A DNA stretch of 64,000 nt, taken from positions 1 through 64,000 of the forward strand of contig JAIORD010000044.1 of the NCBI GenBank assembly GCA_021108275.1, read 5' to 3'. The notes beneath the pieces were generated by a model. That model had not been told where the DNA came from and searched no databases. It saw nothing but the letters and a program-made list of their open reading frames with translations. The stretch comes from Methanococcoides sp. GTDB lineage: Archaea; Halobacteriota; Methanosarcinia; Methanosarcinales; Methanosarcinaceae. The translations under genes were made by a program, and so were the position numbers. Shown here piece after piece: positions 1 to 9,890 of the stretch (position 1 is its first letter; every line of letters starts with the position of its first letter).

Positions 1-84
1 AGATCAAGAACTTCACTGTTTTTAGCTTCAAGATGGGAATTTAGATCAAGAACTTCACTGTTTTTAGCTTCAATTTGCGAGTTT
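1..84. repeat. 42-bp tandem repeat in methyltransferase coiled coil
   Basis: Two adjacent 42-bp units (1-42 and 43-84) share their first 31 bases exactly. On the minus strand they encode a 14-residue coiled-coil repeat containing EAKNSEVLDLN. The array continues beyond the window edge. Confidence 0.85.
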
Positions 85-1583
85 AAATCCGGGTTTAATT
101 TTTCAATATTTTCAAGGCGAGATTTAACCGCAGAAAAATCAAAGTAATATGTGCTATTTTCAACAGATGATTCTTTTTGAATTACATTCTTTAGTATTTT
201 TTCATAACTTAAAGGAATATCTTCTTTTTTAGGTCGAGCGATTAGAGCAATCAGATAATTTTGGTCATTCGAAATAAGTTTTTGTAGATTGATATTTTGA
301 TATTCTTGTCCAATTATCGGATTAATATAATTGAAATGATCTTGTGAAAAATGATTGCCGAGATATCTCTCTTCAAGAACTTCAAGACCAGCAGCTTCTG
401 CTAGGTGCTTTAAGGAGTCACGTAGTAATTCTCTCCCCCATGCCCATTCATCAGTCTCCATGGCATGACGACGAAATAATAAATAGGGGATACTTTTTGA
501 ATTTGGTACAAGAACTATGACATATTGTCGGGCAACCTCACCCATTTTCCTTAAAACATCGATAACGTCCCATGCGCTAAAATGCTCAAGCACGCCAGAA
601 TTCCAAACAACATCATGAGAGTCAACGATATTAGTAGATAAATTCAGCATATCTGCATTAATAAAACCGCCTTTTAGATTATTATCATCATAATGTTTTT
701 TTGCTTTATCTAAAGCTACTTTGCTGAAATCAAGAAGTGTTGTTTTAAAGCCCTTAGTTGCAAGATATCCAGATAAATGTCCACTTCCACACCCCACTTC
801 CAGTAATGATGATCTAGGTTTGACTCCTAGGTCCAATAACATTTGTTCGATTTCATTTCCAAGTTGAACTTCTGAATCATTTGTACATTCTACATAAGTT
901 TCAGCAACTTTATCCCATAACTGCGAAGATTGAGAATTAGCATACATGTTAATCACTTCATCCATATTTTCTAAAACTATAGACTTTTTTTTGTAGACGA
1001 TTAATAATTGGTTTCCATGCCAAAAACCAGATGATTTTGTATCAATAACTTTAAAAAATATTTTTTCGAATTCGCCAATCTCATTTTGGAAAAAATGTTC
1101 ATCAAAATAAGTTTTATGGCATTCCGTTCTATTTTTTTCTTTATATGGTACCAAAATGATATAAAAATCCTTTGTGTGTGACAAGTTTTCGTATATATAT
1201 GATGATGGATTATTAAAATGTTCAAGGCAATTTGAACAAATCAATACTGAAAATATTTCATCAACTTGAGATAATTTATTTGATATAAAAGTTAGATGAG
1301 GATATTCTTTTTTTGCATTTTCAATTGCAATATCCGATATATCTAATCCTTTTACTTTAGCATTGGGAAAATTTTTTTGTAATAATTCAACACCTTGACC
1401 TAGAGCACATCCCCAATCAAGGATTGTATTTCCTTTTTTGTTAATATATAATTTAATATTTTCAGGCAGGTTTTCAATAAGAATCTACATAAAATATGCA
1501 GTTTGTTCTTTTCCATTATTAGCTTCCCAATTATTTTTAAAATAATCGTCCCACCATTCTTTTGAATTAATAATTTTCGACAT
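1..1583 (-). CDS. Tandem SAM-dependent methyltransferase with in-frame UAG, partial
   Basis: The reading frame starts at ATG 1583 and runs off the left edge, so the C-terminus is missing. It holds two class I methyltransferase domains: the first has motif I ILDWGCALGQG soon after codon 45, the second has LLEVGCGSGHL. A coiled-coil tail follows, with a 14-residue repeat (EAKNSEVLDLN). Codon 33 (1485-1487) is TAG, just after the segment KEQTAYFM and before ILIENLP. The sequence on both sides looks like one continuous domain, and the next in-frame ATG is only at 965. Either the UAG is decoded as pyrrolysine or domain 1 is lost by a nonsense mutation. No intact gene in this window uses TAG as its stop. 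The gene lies downstream of sugar genes on the same strand, so the substrate is probably a glycan. That role is inferred. Confidence 0.72.
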
Positions 1584-1611
1584 GATATTATTTACTTCTT
1601 GGTATATTAAT

Positions 1612-2769
1612 TTATGAATTGTTTGATTTATCTAATTCATCCAATTTTTGCATTATTATTTCAACCATACTGTTTTTTTTATTTTTCCATGTTTTTTTTT
1701 CTAGAAAATTAAACGCTAAATTTATATTTTGATGAAAATTCAGCGCAAGTGGAACCATTGTAACAAATATATCAAGGTTTTTTGCAATATACGCTAAATC
1801 ATTACAATTTCTGATTTCTGGTAAATCAGTAGAAATCACACTCTTTCCAGCTGCAATATATTCATAAAATTTGACTGGATTTGAACTTATAGTTAAATCA
1901 TTTATTTTAAAAGGGATAATACATGTGTCAAAAAATTTTAGATAATTAGGAAGCTCTTCATAAGGTTTTTTTCCAAAGACAAAGATATTGGGAAACTCTT
2001 TTAATGAATCAATTTTGTTTTTTACATTTGGGAACTCTGGACCTACCAATACAACAGAATAATCTGGATATTCTCTGGCAATCGATTCTATGATATCAAA
2101 ATCCACCCAGTCGCTGAGAGCGCCAATATAACCCACAATTGGCTTTTTTATATTTTTGACATCATCCGGTATTGGAATATCAGTCATTGCTTCCTTAAAA
2201 TGATCGATATCAACACCGTTTCCTATAAAATGCACATTATGCTCTCTATGTTTAGTAATATTCTGATGCAAGTAAGAAGAAGCAACAAAAATTATGTTTG
2301 CTTTCTCGATTAACCTGTCAAGATAGATTTTCATCCAGGAAGGAACGTTGGAGAAAGAGAGTTTATCATCTATATAATCAAAAACCACCATTGTTTCTTT
2401 CAATTTTCCGATTAAACTTGAATACCTTGGTTCATAATAGAAGAGAAGCGGTTCTTTTATGTTTTGTTTTCTGAATATGAGACGAAGCCATAATAAAATA
2501 AAGGAATCATTAATCCATCTCAAACTTTTAAATTTGTCTATCAAAGGAAATGATGGTAAAGAAACGATTGAAATGTTCTTTTCATTTCTAGTAAACAATC
2601 TATGAGGTTGTCTAAGGAGAACTGGAATTGATGTTGGTTCAATAAACAGAATTCTCCAGTTTGAAGGAAATCCTGTAAGAAGGTGCTGATGTCTTTGCCA
2701 GAGAGAATCCCAGAATATATCTGAGAAACAAACAACATCTATTGATTTTGTCTCAGATGGATAATCCAT
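1612..2769 (-). CDS. GT-B family glycosyltransferase
   Basis: The 385-residue protein looks like a GT-B (GT1/GT4-like) glycosyltransferase. The N-terminal half is a Rossmann-like acceptor domain. The C-terminal donor domain carries GNGVDIDHF (about residue 185), VGYIGALSDW and the sugar-nucleotide segment NPVKFYEYIAAGKSVISTDLPE. There is no signal peptide or membrane segment, so it probably acts on a lipid-linked glycan at the cytoplasmic membrane face. Its ATG overlaps the stop codon of the upstream 2-epimerase gene (TAATG), which indicates translational coupling. Donor and acceptor cannot be read from the sequence. AT-rich like its neighbours, which is common in exchanged glycan loci. Confidence 0.85.
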   Translation of the reverse strand: MDYPSETKSIDVVCFSDIFWDSLWQRHQHLLTGFPSNWRILFIEPTSIPVLLRQPHRLFTRNEKNISIVSLPSFPLIDKFKSLRWINDSFILLWLRLIFRKQNIKEPLLFYYEPRYSSLIGKLKETMVVFDYIDDKLSFSNVPSWMKIYLDRLIEKANIIFVASSYLHQNITKHREHNVHFIGNGVDIDHFKEAMTDIPIPDDVKNIKKPIVGYIGALSDWVDFDIIESIAREYPDYSVVLVGPEFPNVKNKIDSLKEFPNIFVFGKKPYEELPNYLKFFDTCIIPFKINDLTISSNPVKFYEYIAAGKSVISTDLPEIRNCNDLAYIAKNLDIFVTMVPLALNFHQNINLAFNFLEKKTWKNKKNSMVEIIMQKLDELDKSNNS

Positions 2770-3842
2770 TATCTAATCCTCAATATATCAATTATTTTTT
2801 CTGCAGTTTTGCCATCTCCAAATGGATTTAACCAGTTCTTTTCTTCGCTCATCATTTTCTTAGCAGACTGGATGATACTATCGGATTCAACCCCAGCAAG
2901 CATATTTGAACCTACTTCCAGAGTTTCTGGTCTCTCAGTATTGTCTCTTAGAGTTATACAGGGTATTCCCATAATGCAGGTTTCTTCCTGAACTCCACCT
3001 GAATCTGTAAATACAAGTTTAGCATTTGCTTCAAGCTGGAGGAAATCCAAAAAACCCAGAGGTTTTGTAGTTCTTATACCATCCAACGAAAATCCAAATT
3101 CTCTGATTCTATTTTCAGTCCTTGGATGTATGGGGAAAATAATTGGTAATGAATATTCTTTTTGAAGGGCAACAATACCTTTCAAGATCTTTTCTAAACG
3201 TTCACGACTATCAACGTTTTCAGCTCTATGTGCTGTGATAAGGAAATATTCTTTTGATTGTATGTCCAAATCTTTTAAAATGTCAACTTTATTTTCAGCA
3301 ATTTTTAAATTTTGATAAACGGCATCAACAATAGTATTTCCTGTCATGAATACTTTATGTCGACCTATACCTTCTTCTAATAGATTATCATTTGCTATCT
3401 TAGTAGGAGCAAAGAGATAATTTGAAATATGATCTGTTATAACACGATTAATTTCTTCGGGCATTCTTCGATCATAACTTCTCAGACCAGCTTCAACATG
3501 TCCAACTTTGATGTGCATTTTTGAAGCAGTAAGAGCACCAGCTAATACAGTATTTGTGTCTCCTTGTACTAGTACAATATCTGGATTTTCTTTATTAATG
3601 ATTTCTTCGATACCCACCATGATCTTTCCTGTTTGTTCTGCATGGCTTCCAGAACCAACATCCAGATTATACTTAGGTTTTGGTAATTCAAGGTCATCAA
3701 AAAAAGCTAGATCCATTTCATAAGAATAATGCTGTCCAGTATGTAAAATAAAATATTTAAGATTTCTTTTTTCGCATTCTCTTATTAGTGGAGACATTTT
3801 AATAATTTCTGGACGTGTACCCAAAATAATTCCGATTTTCAT
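2769..3842 (-). CDS. wecB: UDP-N-acetylglucosamine 2-epimerase, non-hydrolysing
   Basis: At 357 residues this is the normal length for the bacterial/archaeal WecB family, which converts UDP-GlcNAc to UDP-ManNAc. The N-terminus KIGIILGTRPEIIKM is typical. Other family blocks are VQGDTNTVLAG, HVEAGLRSYDRRMPEEINR, ITAHRAENVD and TDSGGVQEE, which carries the conserved UDP-binding Ser/Glu region. It is the middle gene of a minus-strand run: sugar epimerase, wecB, glycosyltransferase, methyltransferase. It lies 111 bp downstream of the epimerase gene and overlaps the glycosyltransferase start. It probably supplies ManNAc-type sugars for surface or N-linked glycans. Confidence 0.93.
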   Translation of the reverse strand: MKIGIILGTRPEIIKMSPLIRECEKRNLKYFILHTGQHYSYEMDLAFFDDLELPKPKYNLDVGSGSHAEQTGKIMVGIEEIINKENPDIVLVQGDTNTVLAGALTASKMHIKVGHVEAGLRSYDRRMPEEINRVITDHISNYLFAPTKIANDNLLEEGIGRHKVFMTGNTIVDAVYQNLKIAENKVDILKDLDIQSKEYFLITAHRAENVDSRERLEKILKGIVALQKEYSLPIIFPIHPRTENRIREFGFSLDGIRTTKPLGFLDFLQLEANAKLVFTDSGGVQEETCIMGIPCITLRDNTERPETLEVGSNMLAGVESDSIIQSAKKMMSEEKNWLNPFGDGKTAEKIIDILRIR

Positions 3843-3953
3843 ATAATTTCTCCGTTTTTTGAAATGTTTAAAATATGATAATTCATTTTATTTTAATCAT
3901 ATAGATTAAAATTTAATCTCAAGTAAAATCTATAAAATTGAAATATCTTCATC

Positions 3954-4928
3954 TCACAAACTCGCTTCAACCAACACCCTAACAGCCTCCCTCACACTTC
4001 TCTCAGAGGAATAATCCGGACACCAGCCAGCTCCTTTCAATTTCTTGATCCCAAGCAGCATCCTTGGAACATCACCCTTCCAGCCGCGCTTTCCACCTGT
4101 ATATGTGAACTCAACGTCCTCAAGTCCCATCTCCTCGACAATTATCTCACCTATTCTTGTGGGATTGATGGTGTCATCTGAACCTACGTTGAATATGTTC
4201 ACGGCATCTCTGGAATTCTTGACTGCAAACAGTATGGCATCGATACATTCAGAGACATGAAGATAGGACTTTTCCTGCCTACCATCTCCGAGTATCTCGA
4301 GCTGTTCGGAATTGATTTTGAGCTTGTTGATGAAATCGAATATTATACCGTGGGTGCTGCGGTCTCCGATGATGTTTGCGAACCTGAAGATCCATGAGTT
4401 CATGTCGAATGTGTGACAATAGGAGGTTATCAGTGCCTCGCATGCTAGTTTTGATGCACCGTATAGGGAGATTGGGATAAGGGGGCCGTATTCTTCAGGA
4501 GTTGGGATGATCGTTGCCTCGCCATATACTGTCGATGTGGAGGTGAATACTATATTTGGAACATCGCTCTTTCGCATAGCTTCGAGCAGGTTGTAGGTGG
4601 CAGTTATGTTCTGGTCAAAATGGACCTTTGTGTCCACTGCACCCAGGCGTACATCCGGGTTTGCAGCCACATGGTATACAAGATCAATACCCTGGCATAC
4701 AGTCTCCAACTTCTCAGCTTCGAGCAAGTCGCCTTTGATAAGTGTAAAGTTAGGTTTATCCAGATGATGTTCTATAAACCCTATTTTTCCGGAACTTAGG
4801 TTGTCAAAGACTATGACCTCATTACCATTTTCCATCAGGCGGTCAACGATATGGCTTCCTATAAAGCCTGCACCGCCTGTGACAAGTACCCTATTGGTCT
4901 TAGATTTACATTCAGTATTTTGATCCAT
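3954..4928 (-). CDS. NAD-dependent nucleotide-sugar epimerase (GalE/WbpP-like SDR)
   Basis: The 324-residue extended short-chain dehydrogenase has the Rossmann dinucleotide motif GGAGFIGSH near residue 18. The catalytic pair is the Ser/Thr run TSTSTVYG followed by YGASKLACE (YxxxK). These enzymes epimerise UDP-glucose, UDP-GlcNAc or a related sugar at C4. The exact substrate cannot be read from sequence. It starts the minus-strand glycan run and is divergent from aglB. GC content is visibly higher than in the three genes downstream, so those may have been acquired separately. Confidence 0.87.
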   Translation of the reverse strand: MDQNTECKSKTNRVLVTGGAGFIGSHIVDRLMENGNEVIVFDNLSSGKIGFIEHHLDKPNFTLIKGDLLEAEKLETVCQGIDLVYHVAANPDVRLGAVDTKVHFDQNITATYNLLEAMRKSDVPNIVFTSTSTVYGEATIIPTPEEYGPLIPISLYGASKLACEALITSYCHTFDMNSWIFRFANIIGDRSTHGIIFDFINKLKINSEQLEILGDGRQEKSYLHVSECIDAILFAVKNSRDAVNIFNVGSDDTINPTRIGEIIVEEMGLEDVEFTYTGGKRGWKGDVPRMLLGIKKLKGAGWCPDYSSERSVREAVRVLVEASL

Positions 4929-4960
4929 GTTCTTGCACCCTAAGAAGATTGGTAATAAAT

Positions 4961-4969
4961 TTATATATA
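4961..4969 (-). promoter_or_regulatory. TATA-like box for sugar epimerase
   Basis: On the minus strand an A/T-only TATA-like run lies about 35 bases upstream of the epimerase ATG (4928), in the short divergent intergenic region shared with aglB. Confidence 0.5.
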
Positions 4970-5010
4970 TTAAAACCTTGCCATATATTATTTAGAGGGT
5001 TGGGAATATA

Positions 5011-5018
5011 TTTATATA
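5011..5018 (+). promoter_or_regulatory. TATA box for aglB
   Basis: TTTATATA matches the archaeal box A consensus. Its centre is about 45 bases before the aglB ATG, predicting a leader of about 20 bases. Confidence 0.55.
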
Positions 5019-5058
5019 ACTAAATCAATAAACGGCCAATGACTTTTGGGCTGACCCT

Positions 5059-7413
5059 ATGATAGACCTTAACCAACTTTTAAAAAGCAAATTTATGCTT
5101 GTCTTTTTGGTACTGACAGCTTTTGTTATCAGATCACTGTCTTCATTGATAATTTTTGCAAATGGGAAGGTAACCTTTACCGGAACTGACCCATTTTATC
5201 ACATGAGGAGGATCATATACACCACGCAAAATTTCCCATCCACCCTCACATTTGATTCATATCTCAATTACCCATACGGTTTTGATATCGGATGGCCACC
5301 CCTGTATGATCAGGCAGCTGCATTGTTTGCTCTGGTCCTTGGCCTTGGGAACCCGGACATCCATACGGTCGAGATCGCAGGTGCCATCTTCCCAGCATTG
5401 CTGGGAGCCTTGACCATCATACCCATTTATATTGCTGCATCAACGATCTTTGATAAAAGAACAGCTATTTTGAGTGCAGTTGTGATCTCACTCATACCGG
5501 CACATCTTGCAGTTTCAAGTGTGGGGGCCACTGATCATCACGTTGCTGAGGTTCTGCTCTCAACAACCGCATATGCACTTTTCATGCTATCCTTAAAATA
5601 TGGAAAGGGCGTAAACCTCTCATTCTCAAACATCAAACAGATTAATTCTCAGAGATCTATTGCAAAACCTCTGGTATTTTCAGGAGCTGCTGGTATTATC
5701 CTTGCCCTTGCTGTATTTACATGGATGGGGTCTCCCATATTTATCGGTCTGATTGGTCTGTATGCTTTTGTCCAGTTCACGCTCGACCTCAGGGAGAAAA
5801 TATCTTCCGAATACCTTGTGATCAATACAATTACGACCTATCTCCTAACACTAGCTATAATAGCGCCTTTGATCTCAACCGTGATTCGGCCCGGGTACGA
5901 GATAAGTGGGATGTTCCTTTCCTGGTTCCATGTTCTATACGTAGCAGTTTTATTGATCTCCATTATTGTGCTTGGAGCACTCTCATGGTTTATTGGCTCA
6001 AAGGGATTAAAATGGTGGTACTATCCTGTTATCGTTGCAATTATATCTGGCATTGGAACTGCAACCCTCAACATCCTTTCCCCGGAGTTCTATCAAAGCT
6101 TGACCTCAGGACTTCTTTATCTTCTTGGAAGTGGAGCAGTGCTTGGAATGATCACCGAAGCACTTCCGATCCTCTACGACAAAGGTTTTACACTTACACA
6201 TCTCTGGCACAATTTCGTAATATTCAGCATAACAGCCTTGATTGGTTTTGGCCTTGTCATCAAGAATGCCGTCAAAGAAAAGTATCCACCTGAAATGGTG
6301 TTCTTCATGATCTGGTCTCTTATTGTAATCGTGCTTACGATATCCCAGAGAAGATTTGCATATCTGCTTTCAATAAACATTGCAATATTAACAGGATACT
6401 TTATAATTGCAACATTTGATCTATTGAGAAATGATACAGTTAAAGAGAAAACAAAACAGCGATCAAAAAAAGTCTCTTCAAAAATCTCTTTTTGGCAAAT
6501 TGGAGCCAGTTTAGCTATTTCAATGATATTCATTTTAGTTGTTGGCCTGCTTTTCTTTGCCCCTACTATCAGTACCTTAACAGATCCATTGGTCCCATCA
6601 TCCGATTGGCAGGAATCCCTTGAATGGCTTGAAACCAACACTCCTGAAACATCATACTATCTGAACCCTTCTGAAAAACCTGAATATGGAGTCTTGAGCT
6701 GGTGGGACTACGGTAACTGGATTCTCTATATTGCCAAAAGACCACCAGTTGCTAACAATTTCCAAACAGGGCTGGAAGATTCAGCTAGGTTTTTTGCAAG
6801 TTCAAACGAATCTGAATGCATATCCATATTGAATAAAAGAAATGTAAAATATGTAATCACTGACAGTTTAATGGTGGGAGGTAAATCTAGACATATAATG
6901 AATACTGCAGGTGATGAATATCTTGCAGGAAACGATTTCGAAAGCTTTTATATAAGCGAGAAATTTATGGACACCAATTTAGTAAAATTGCATATTTCAG
7001 ACGGATCACAAATTGGCAACCTCCGACTGATCCATGAATCAAATGGCACTTACATGAATATGTACCTTAAAAATAGAATCGATAACTATGAAGAGATTAG
7101 AGATGTCAAAATATTTGAGTATGTGCCCGGAGCAAAAATTAACGGTTATTCAGGTCCAAACGAAATTGTATTTGTAAAAACAAATTTGATATCAAATCAA
7201 GAAAGAAAATTTGAATATCAAAATGAAGCCACAACCGATGAAAATGGGTGGTATGAAATAAATGTCCCTTATTCAACAGAAGGTGCTCCCTATGATACAA
7301 AAGCAATATCTTCTTATACAATATGGAAAAAGGGAAGTGGAATCAAAAACGAAATTGCAATACCTGAAAATGATGTTGTAGAGGGTAATGAAATTAGGTT
7401 AAATCTGGAATAA
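5059..7413 (+). CDS. aglB: Archaeal oligosaccharyltransferase STT3/AglB
   Basis: This 784-residue membrane enzyme transfers lipid-linked glycan to Asn of N-X-S/T sequons on extracytoplasmic proteins. About residues 10-500 form the multi-helix membrane region. They include the first catalytic loop GTDPFYHMRR (Asp44) and GATDHHVAE. The WWDYG signature sits at residues 548-552 and starts the soluble catalytic C-terminal domain. The last 200 or so codons are clearly more AT-rich than the membrane part, so the exposed C-terminal domain may be recombinant or fast-evolving. The gene is divergent from nucleotide-sugar and glycosyltransferase genes, which fits an N-glycosylation locus. Likely substrates are S-layer proteins and pilins (inference). 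Confidence 0.95.
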   Translation: MIDLNQLLKSKFMLVFLVLTAFVIRSLSSLIIFANGKVTFTGTDPFYHMRRIIYTTQNFPSTLTFDSYLNYPYGFDIGWPPLYDQAAALFALVLGLGNPDIHTVEIAGAIFPALLGALTIIPIYIAASTIFDKRTAILSAVVISLIPAHLAVSSVGATDHHVAEVLLSTTAYALFMLSLKYGKGVNLSFSNIKQINSQRSIAKPLVFSGAAGIILALAVFTWMGSPIFIGLIGLYAFVQFTLDLREKISSEYLVINTITTYLLTLAIIAPLISTVIRPGYEISGMFLSWFHVLYVAVLLISIIVLGALSWFIGSKGLKWWYYPVIVAIISGIGTATLNILSPEFYQSLTSGLLYLLGSGAVLGMITEALPILYDKGFTLTHLWHNFVIFSITALIGFGLVIKNAVKEKYPPEMVFFMIWSLIVIVLTISQRRFAYLLSINIAILTGYFIIATFDLLRNDTVKEKTKQRSKKVSSKISFWQIGASLAISMIFILVVGLLFFAPTISTLTDPLVPSSDWQESLEWLETNTPETSYYLNPSEKPEYGVLSWWDYGNWILYIAKRPPVANNFQTGLEDSARFFASSNESECISILNKRNVKYVITDSLMVGGKSRHIMNTAGDEYLAGNDFESFYISEKFMDTNLVKLHISDGSQIGNLRLIHESNGTYMNMYLKNRIDNYEEIRDVKIFEYVPGAKINGYSGPNEIVFVKTNLISNQERKFEYQNEATTDENGWYEINVPYSTEGAPYDTKAISSYTIWKKGSGIKNEIAIPENDVVEGNEIRLNLE

Positions 7414-7496
7414 TAATTAAGAACTAGCAATAATAAAATGCATTGATTCCTTCCAATAGGTGGAGTAAAATGCATTTAAATATAAATAAATCCCAC

Positions 7497-7975
7497 TTAC
7501 AGCTCGAAGATCTCAGCATCCGGTGTTGATACATAAGCAGGGCAACGGTGCTCTTTCCTGCAAGAACGCCCGCAGTTTCACCGGGGTTTATTATCGAAAC
7601 ACCATTGACAGATTCAAAACTCTGCTGCGTGTGTAGATCCCCTTACAACACACCAAAGTTACCTTATGCTACAATTGCCCTTACCTCTGCCTCGTTGATG
7701 CCATAGAGCAGTGCAACATGGCGGTCTTCTATCATAAGGTCCCCGATGATCCCACAGGCTTCGGCTCCGAAATCACCGAACCATTCTATGAGCAGAGATT
7801 TATCCCCACGATCGTTTCCGAAAACGAAATAGAGCTTTGCATCAAGGTCCTTGAATAACCTTACAGCAAATAGTGAGACAATATCTCCTCCATGGAGCAC
7901 TGCCATCACTTTCTTTTAAGTGAAGAACGCTACTGCCTTCTTTATCGCTTCCAGATTATCGTGTGATTCTGACAT
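7497..7975 (-). pseudogene. Decayed YfcE/MJ0936-type metallophosphoesterase
   Basis: Read through stops, the minus strand gives a recognisable archaeal YfcE-family phosphodiesterase: SESHDNLEAIKKAVAFF near the start, then VLHGGDIVSLFAVRLFKDL, KLYFVFGNDRGDK, INPGETAGVLAGKSTVALL, and a frameshifted ending DAEIFEL. Three in-frame TAA codons and at least one frameshift interrupt it. The metal-binding GNND block has become GNDRGD, and the GHTH block is reduced to GDLHTQQ. The longest surviving open piece is 7664-7909. The stops are TAA, so pyrrolysine decoding could not rescue it. Confidence 0.82.
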
Positions 7976-8010
7976 AATTACAATCATATTTAAATTATGT
8001 TGGCAATTAT

Positions 8011-8541
8011 TTATGGCTCTTCTGCCACCCATTCCTCAAGAGCATCCGAATAGCTCCTGAAAGCCTCCTCATTAAAACAAACAACAAATACCTTCTCAAT
8101 GGTCTTATTTTTCTCAAGAAAACCAGCTATCTCACGCATGGCTATCTTCGCCGCCTTCTCCACAGGAAAACCATATGCACCCGTACTTATAGAGGGAAAA
8201 GCTATCGTCCTTACACCGTTCTTTGCAGCAACCTTCAGAGAGTTACGGTAACATTTAGCCAACTTGTTGTCCTCACCTGAAGCGCCTTCTTTCCATATCG
8301 GACCAACCGTATGGATAACATATTTTGCAGGAAGACGATAGCCTGAAGTTATTTTAGCCTCACCTGTCAGACATCCATCGAGAAATCTGCATTCCTCAAG
8401 AAGTTGTGGTCCTGCAGCCTTATGGATAGCACCATCGACACCTCCGCCACCTAGAAGGGACTTATTGGCAGCGTTAACAATGGCATCGACCTTCAGTTTT
8501 ACAATATCATCTTTAGTAACCACTATTCTTTCCGAAATCAT
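8011..8541 (-). CDS. Macrodomain ADP-ribose hydrolase/deacetylase
   Basis: The 176-residue single-domain protein is of the MacroD/YmdB type. These proteins bind ADP-ribose and remove O-acetyl or ADP-ribosyl groups. Family blocks are [20 protein letters not shown] (adenine and distal ribose binding), [31 protein letters not shown] and the phosphate loop [10 protein letters not shown]. It is cytosolic, with no signal or membrane segment. No operon partner is visible: the pseudogene downstream and the DUF401 gene upstream are unrelated. Function is confident at family level; the physiological target is unknown. Confidence 0.93.
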   Translation of the reverse strand: MISERIVVTKDDIVKLKVDAIVNAANKSLLGGGGVDGAIHKAAGPQLLEECRFLDGCLTGEAKITSGYRLPAKYVIHTVGPIWKEGASGEDNKLAKCYRNSLKVAAKNGVRTIAFPSISTGAYGFPVEKAAKIAMREIAGFLEKNKTIEKVFVVCFNEEAFRSYSDALEEWVAEEP

Positions 8542-8585
8542 GTATCATTGTTGGAATTCATAGGAACTTATAGTTATCCTTAAAC

Positions 8586-9842
8586 TCATGCGAACATGAA
8601 TAATACCATAGCACAACAAAATATAAGGACACCTGCACCTGCAAGAGGAAGCGTGAACCTGCGTACAACGGTTGGTATGCTGTCACCTGTGGAACGCTGT
8701 ATCAGCCAGAAATATGGATCACTGACATAGGAAACTATCAGAGTGCCGGCACTTATCATAAGGATAAGCGGAACTGTCGGAACGGATGTGACAATATCAG
8801 TTCCTGCAACGATGGTGGATGTTATAACCGCTGTAACTATACGTGAACCCTGTGCCGTTTGGATCAGGACCGCCAGAACAAAAGGAACGACAACAACAGG
8901 GAACACACCATTGATAAGAGCAAAAACATCATCTGGAAAACTACTGGCAGCTATCACAAAACCAAGTGCTCCTGCACCGCACAGATCAAAGAGAATGATC
9001 CCTGCATTCTTCGTTCCTTTCTCAAGTGCGATCTTGCGAGGTTTTTCATCAACAAGCATCAGGGAAACGAACACGGATATCACAAGGGCGATATTGACAT
9101 CACTTATAATTGAAAGCGGAGAGAACAGATAGCCAATAGATATCAGTATTATTGGTAATGCTATGGGCAACCAGACCTTCCACCGTGGCAGATCGAGCAT
9201 AGCAGGTTCTACCAGACCTGAAAGTTCTGGAAGAGGGTGTTGAGAACCTCCTGAAAGTTTTTTTGCGACCACATACCCTGTACCCAGAAGGAACAGGGAA
9301 AGAGGGACAGTGATGAAATTGATACTGAAAGTATCCGAATTGGAAACTCCGAATGCCGTTGTCATGCTATAAATGACCGGCAATGGCAGTATAAGCACAA
9401 AGGAAAGCACGCTTCCAAATGCTGCCATGTAGAACAGTCTCCCGCCTGAAGACTGTTCCTTTTCCATCTGTTCGATAAGCGGGAGCATTACGACATAACT
9501 AGTAAGACAACACATCAAAGGAATTGAAAGAAGATAACCGACAACTCCGGCTGCCATGTCAGGAGCCTTGATGGTGCGTTTTACATCCTCAACTATCTTT
9601 TCTATGAAATGACCATGCTTTAATAGCTGTGCAATGACCGCACCACAATAGATGGGAATCCCCAGAAGTGAAAAGATACGTCCTGCTCCGCCTGTCACAT
9701 ACTGTATGAGCCAGTCCATTCCGCTGAAAGTCCCAAAAAGGAAAGCTGCTGCTATAAGGGTCAAGAACGGAGTGATATGATACCGAATGGTAAGGACACT
9801 GATGAAGATGATCGTGAGAACGAACAGAAGCAGGGATTCCAT
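8586..9842 (-). CDS. DUF401 family integral membrane protein
   Basis: This 418-residue protein has about ten hydrophobic membrane segments spread along its length. It resembles the archaeal/thermophile DUF401 family of predicted transporters, with blocks such as GIPIYCGAVIAQLLKHG, QTAQGSRIVTAVITSTIVAG and VSYVSDPYFWLI. Substrate and mechanism are not known for this family as far as I am aware. It is divergent from the CCG-domain Fe-S protein gene. The family call rests on recalled similarity. Confidence 0.72.
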   Translation of the reverse strand: MESLLLFVLTIIFISVLTIRYHITPFLTLIAAAFLFGTFSGMDWLIQYVTGGAGRIFSLLGIPIYCGAVIAQLLKHGHFIEKIVEDVKRTIKAPDMAAGVVGYLLSIPLMCCLTSYVVMLPLIEQMEKEQSSGGRLFYMAAFGSVLSFVLILPLPVIYSMTTAFGVSNSDTFSINFITVPLSLFLLGTGYVVAKKLSGGSQHPLPELSGLVEPAMLDLPRWKVWLPIALPIILISIGYLFSPLSIISDVNIALVISVFVSLMLVDEKPRKIALEKGTKNAGIILFDLCGAGALGFVIAASSFPDDVFALINGVFPVVVVPFVLAVLIQTAQGSRIVTAVITSTIVAGTDIVTSVPTVPLILMISAGTLIVSYVSDPYFWLIQRSTGDSIPTVVRRFTLPLAGAGVLIFCCAMVLFMFA

Positions 9843-9890
9843 ACGACATTTGATGTATCAGGACATATATGATAGCATCGGAGCAATATT

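Noticed and set aside
7664-7909. An intact 81-residue gene
   Set aside because: It is an open piece of the YfcE-type pseudogene; family sequence continues on both sides beyond the stops.
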